From positions 18,013 through 24,424 of the forward strand of contig DGNI01000132.1 in assembly GCA_002388885.1 (NCBI GenBank): 6,412 nucleotides of DNA, in the 5' to 3' direction. This DNA is from Parvularculaceae bacterium UBA4496. Lineage in GTDB: Bacteria; Pseudomonadota; Alphaproteobacteria; Caulobacterales; Parvularculaceae. Positions 6,087-6,412 of the stretch are shown in pieces (the first letter of the stretch is position 1; every line of letters begins with the position of its first letter). The position numbers and the translations under genes were made by a program. A model generated the notes under the pieces. It worked only from the letters and a program-made list of their open reading frames with translations, was not told where the DNA came from and did no database searches.

Positions 6087-6412
6087 ATGGCGATCAGGGT
6101 AGAATTCATCAGGAGAAGGCCCGGCGGACGCGTCACCGTTCGCCCGACAATCTACGACAAGCGCGAAGTCACCCTCGGCCGCGCCACGGACTGCGATGTG
6201 CATCTGTCTGATTTGCGCGTCGGCCTGCACCATGCGCGGCTGATCCAGCTCTCCAGCGACAAGGCGCGCATCGAAGCGAACGGCGACCACCGCGTGCGCA
6301 TCAACAATGCACAGATCCGCCGCCGCGATATTACGCTGAACGACGGCTCCAGCATTCGCATCGGCCCCTACCAACTGACGGTGACAAAAGCGGAGACGCA
6401 AGGCGATCTCGA
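6087..6412 (+). CDS. FHA-domain protein (3' end beyond right edge)
   Basis: The first 108 codons are present. Residues 28-100 are a forkhead-associated fold: LGRATDCDVHLSD (30-42) is the first conserved block (G31, R32, D37), VGLHHARL (45-52) the second, and VRINNAQI (70-77) the third with the usual Asn. FHA domains bind phosphothreonine peptides. Here the second block, normally VSRxHA, reads V-G-L-H-H-A: the phosphate-contacting Ser is Gly46 and the Arg is Leu47, so classical phosphopeptide binding may be lost or altered, although R32 remains. No signal peptide precedes the domain. The ATG follows the upstream stop by 7 bases with GAGGCGG (6078-6084) as ribosome binding site, so it belongs to the redox operon. 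What follows the FHA domain cannot be seen; it could be a scaffold, a further redox domain or a membrane segment. Confidence 0.85.
   Translation, partial: MAIRVEFIRRRPGGRVTVRPTIYDKREVTLGRATDCDVHLSDLRVGLHHARLIQLSSDKARIEANGDHRVRINNAQIRRRDITLNDGSSIRIGPYQLTVTKAETQGDL

Overview
The window is moderately GC-rich, densely coded bacterial DNA. It looks like a Gram-negative pseudomonadote, most likely an alphaproteobacterium: it has an outer-membrane barrel protein ending in Phe, Sec signal peptides, a FecR-domain periplasmic protein and a DUF3307 membrane protein. The lineage is inferred from gene content and style only. No RNA gene, mobile element or CRISPR array was seen.

Left part (1-1743, minus strand): a two-gene operon. 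A TPR/beta-barrel outer-membrane protein resembling the Slam/DUF560 group is followed, after 10 bases, by a secreted FecR-domain protein cut off by the left edge. A cluster of short inverted repeats lies in the leader of the barrel gene. Middle (1969-2370, minus strand): a small DUF3307 integral membrane protein of unknown function. Bases 2371-2741 form a divergent intergenic region that must carry promoters for DUF3307 (left) and the redox operon (right). It includes a weak FNR-like box 5' of the redox operon.

Right part (2742-6412, plus strand): the most notable element, a tightly packed operon of at least three genes with gaps of 2 and 7 bases. The first encodes an 820-residue fusion. Its parts, in order, are a two-Rossmann FAD/NAD(P) oxidoreductase without the thioredoxin-reductase CxxC, two tandem cyclic-nucleotide-binding domains that both keep the Glu/Arg phosphate-cassette residues, and a ferredoxin domain with 16 cysteines in a four-[4Fe-4S] pattern. 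The second encodes a five-helix membrane protein with two His-X13-His pairs, as in two-heme cytochrome b or ferric-reductase cores, plus a large basic cytoplasmic loop. The third is the start of an FHA-domain protein whose phosphopeptide-binding Ser/Arg motif is degenerate.

Read together, the right-hand operon suggests a ligand-gated transmembrane electron-transfer complex: NAD(P)H to FAD, then four Fe-S clusters, then two hemes b, then a quinone or periplasmic acceptor. Cyclic-nucleotide-type sensing would be built into the electron-input subunit. The domain assignments are read from the sequence; the assembled complex, its ligand and its terminal acceptor are inference.
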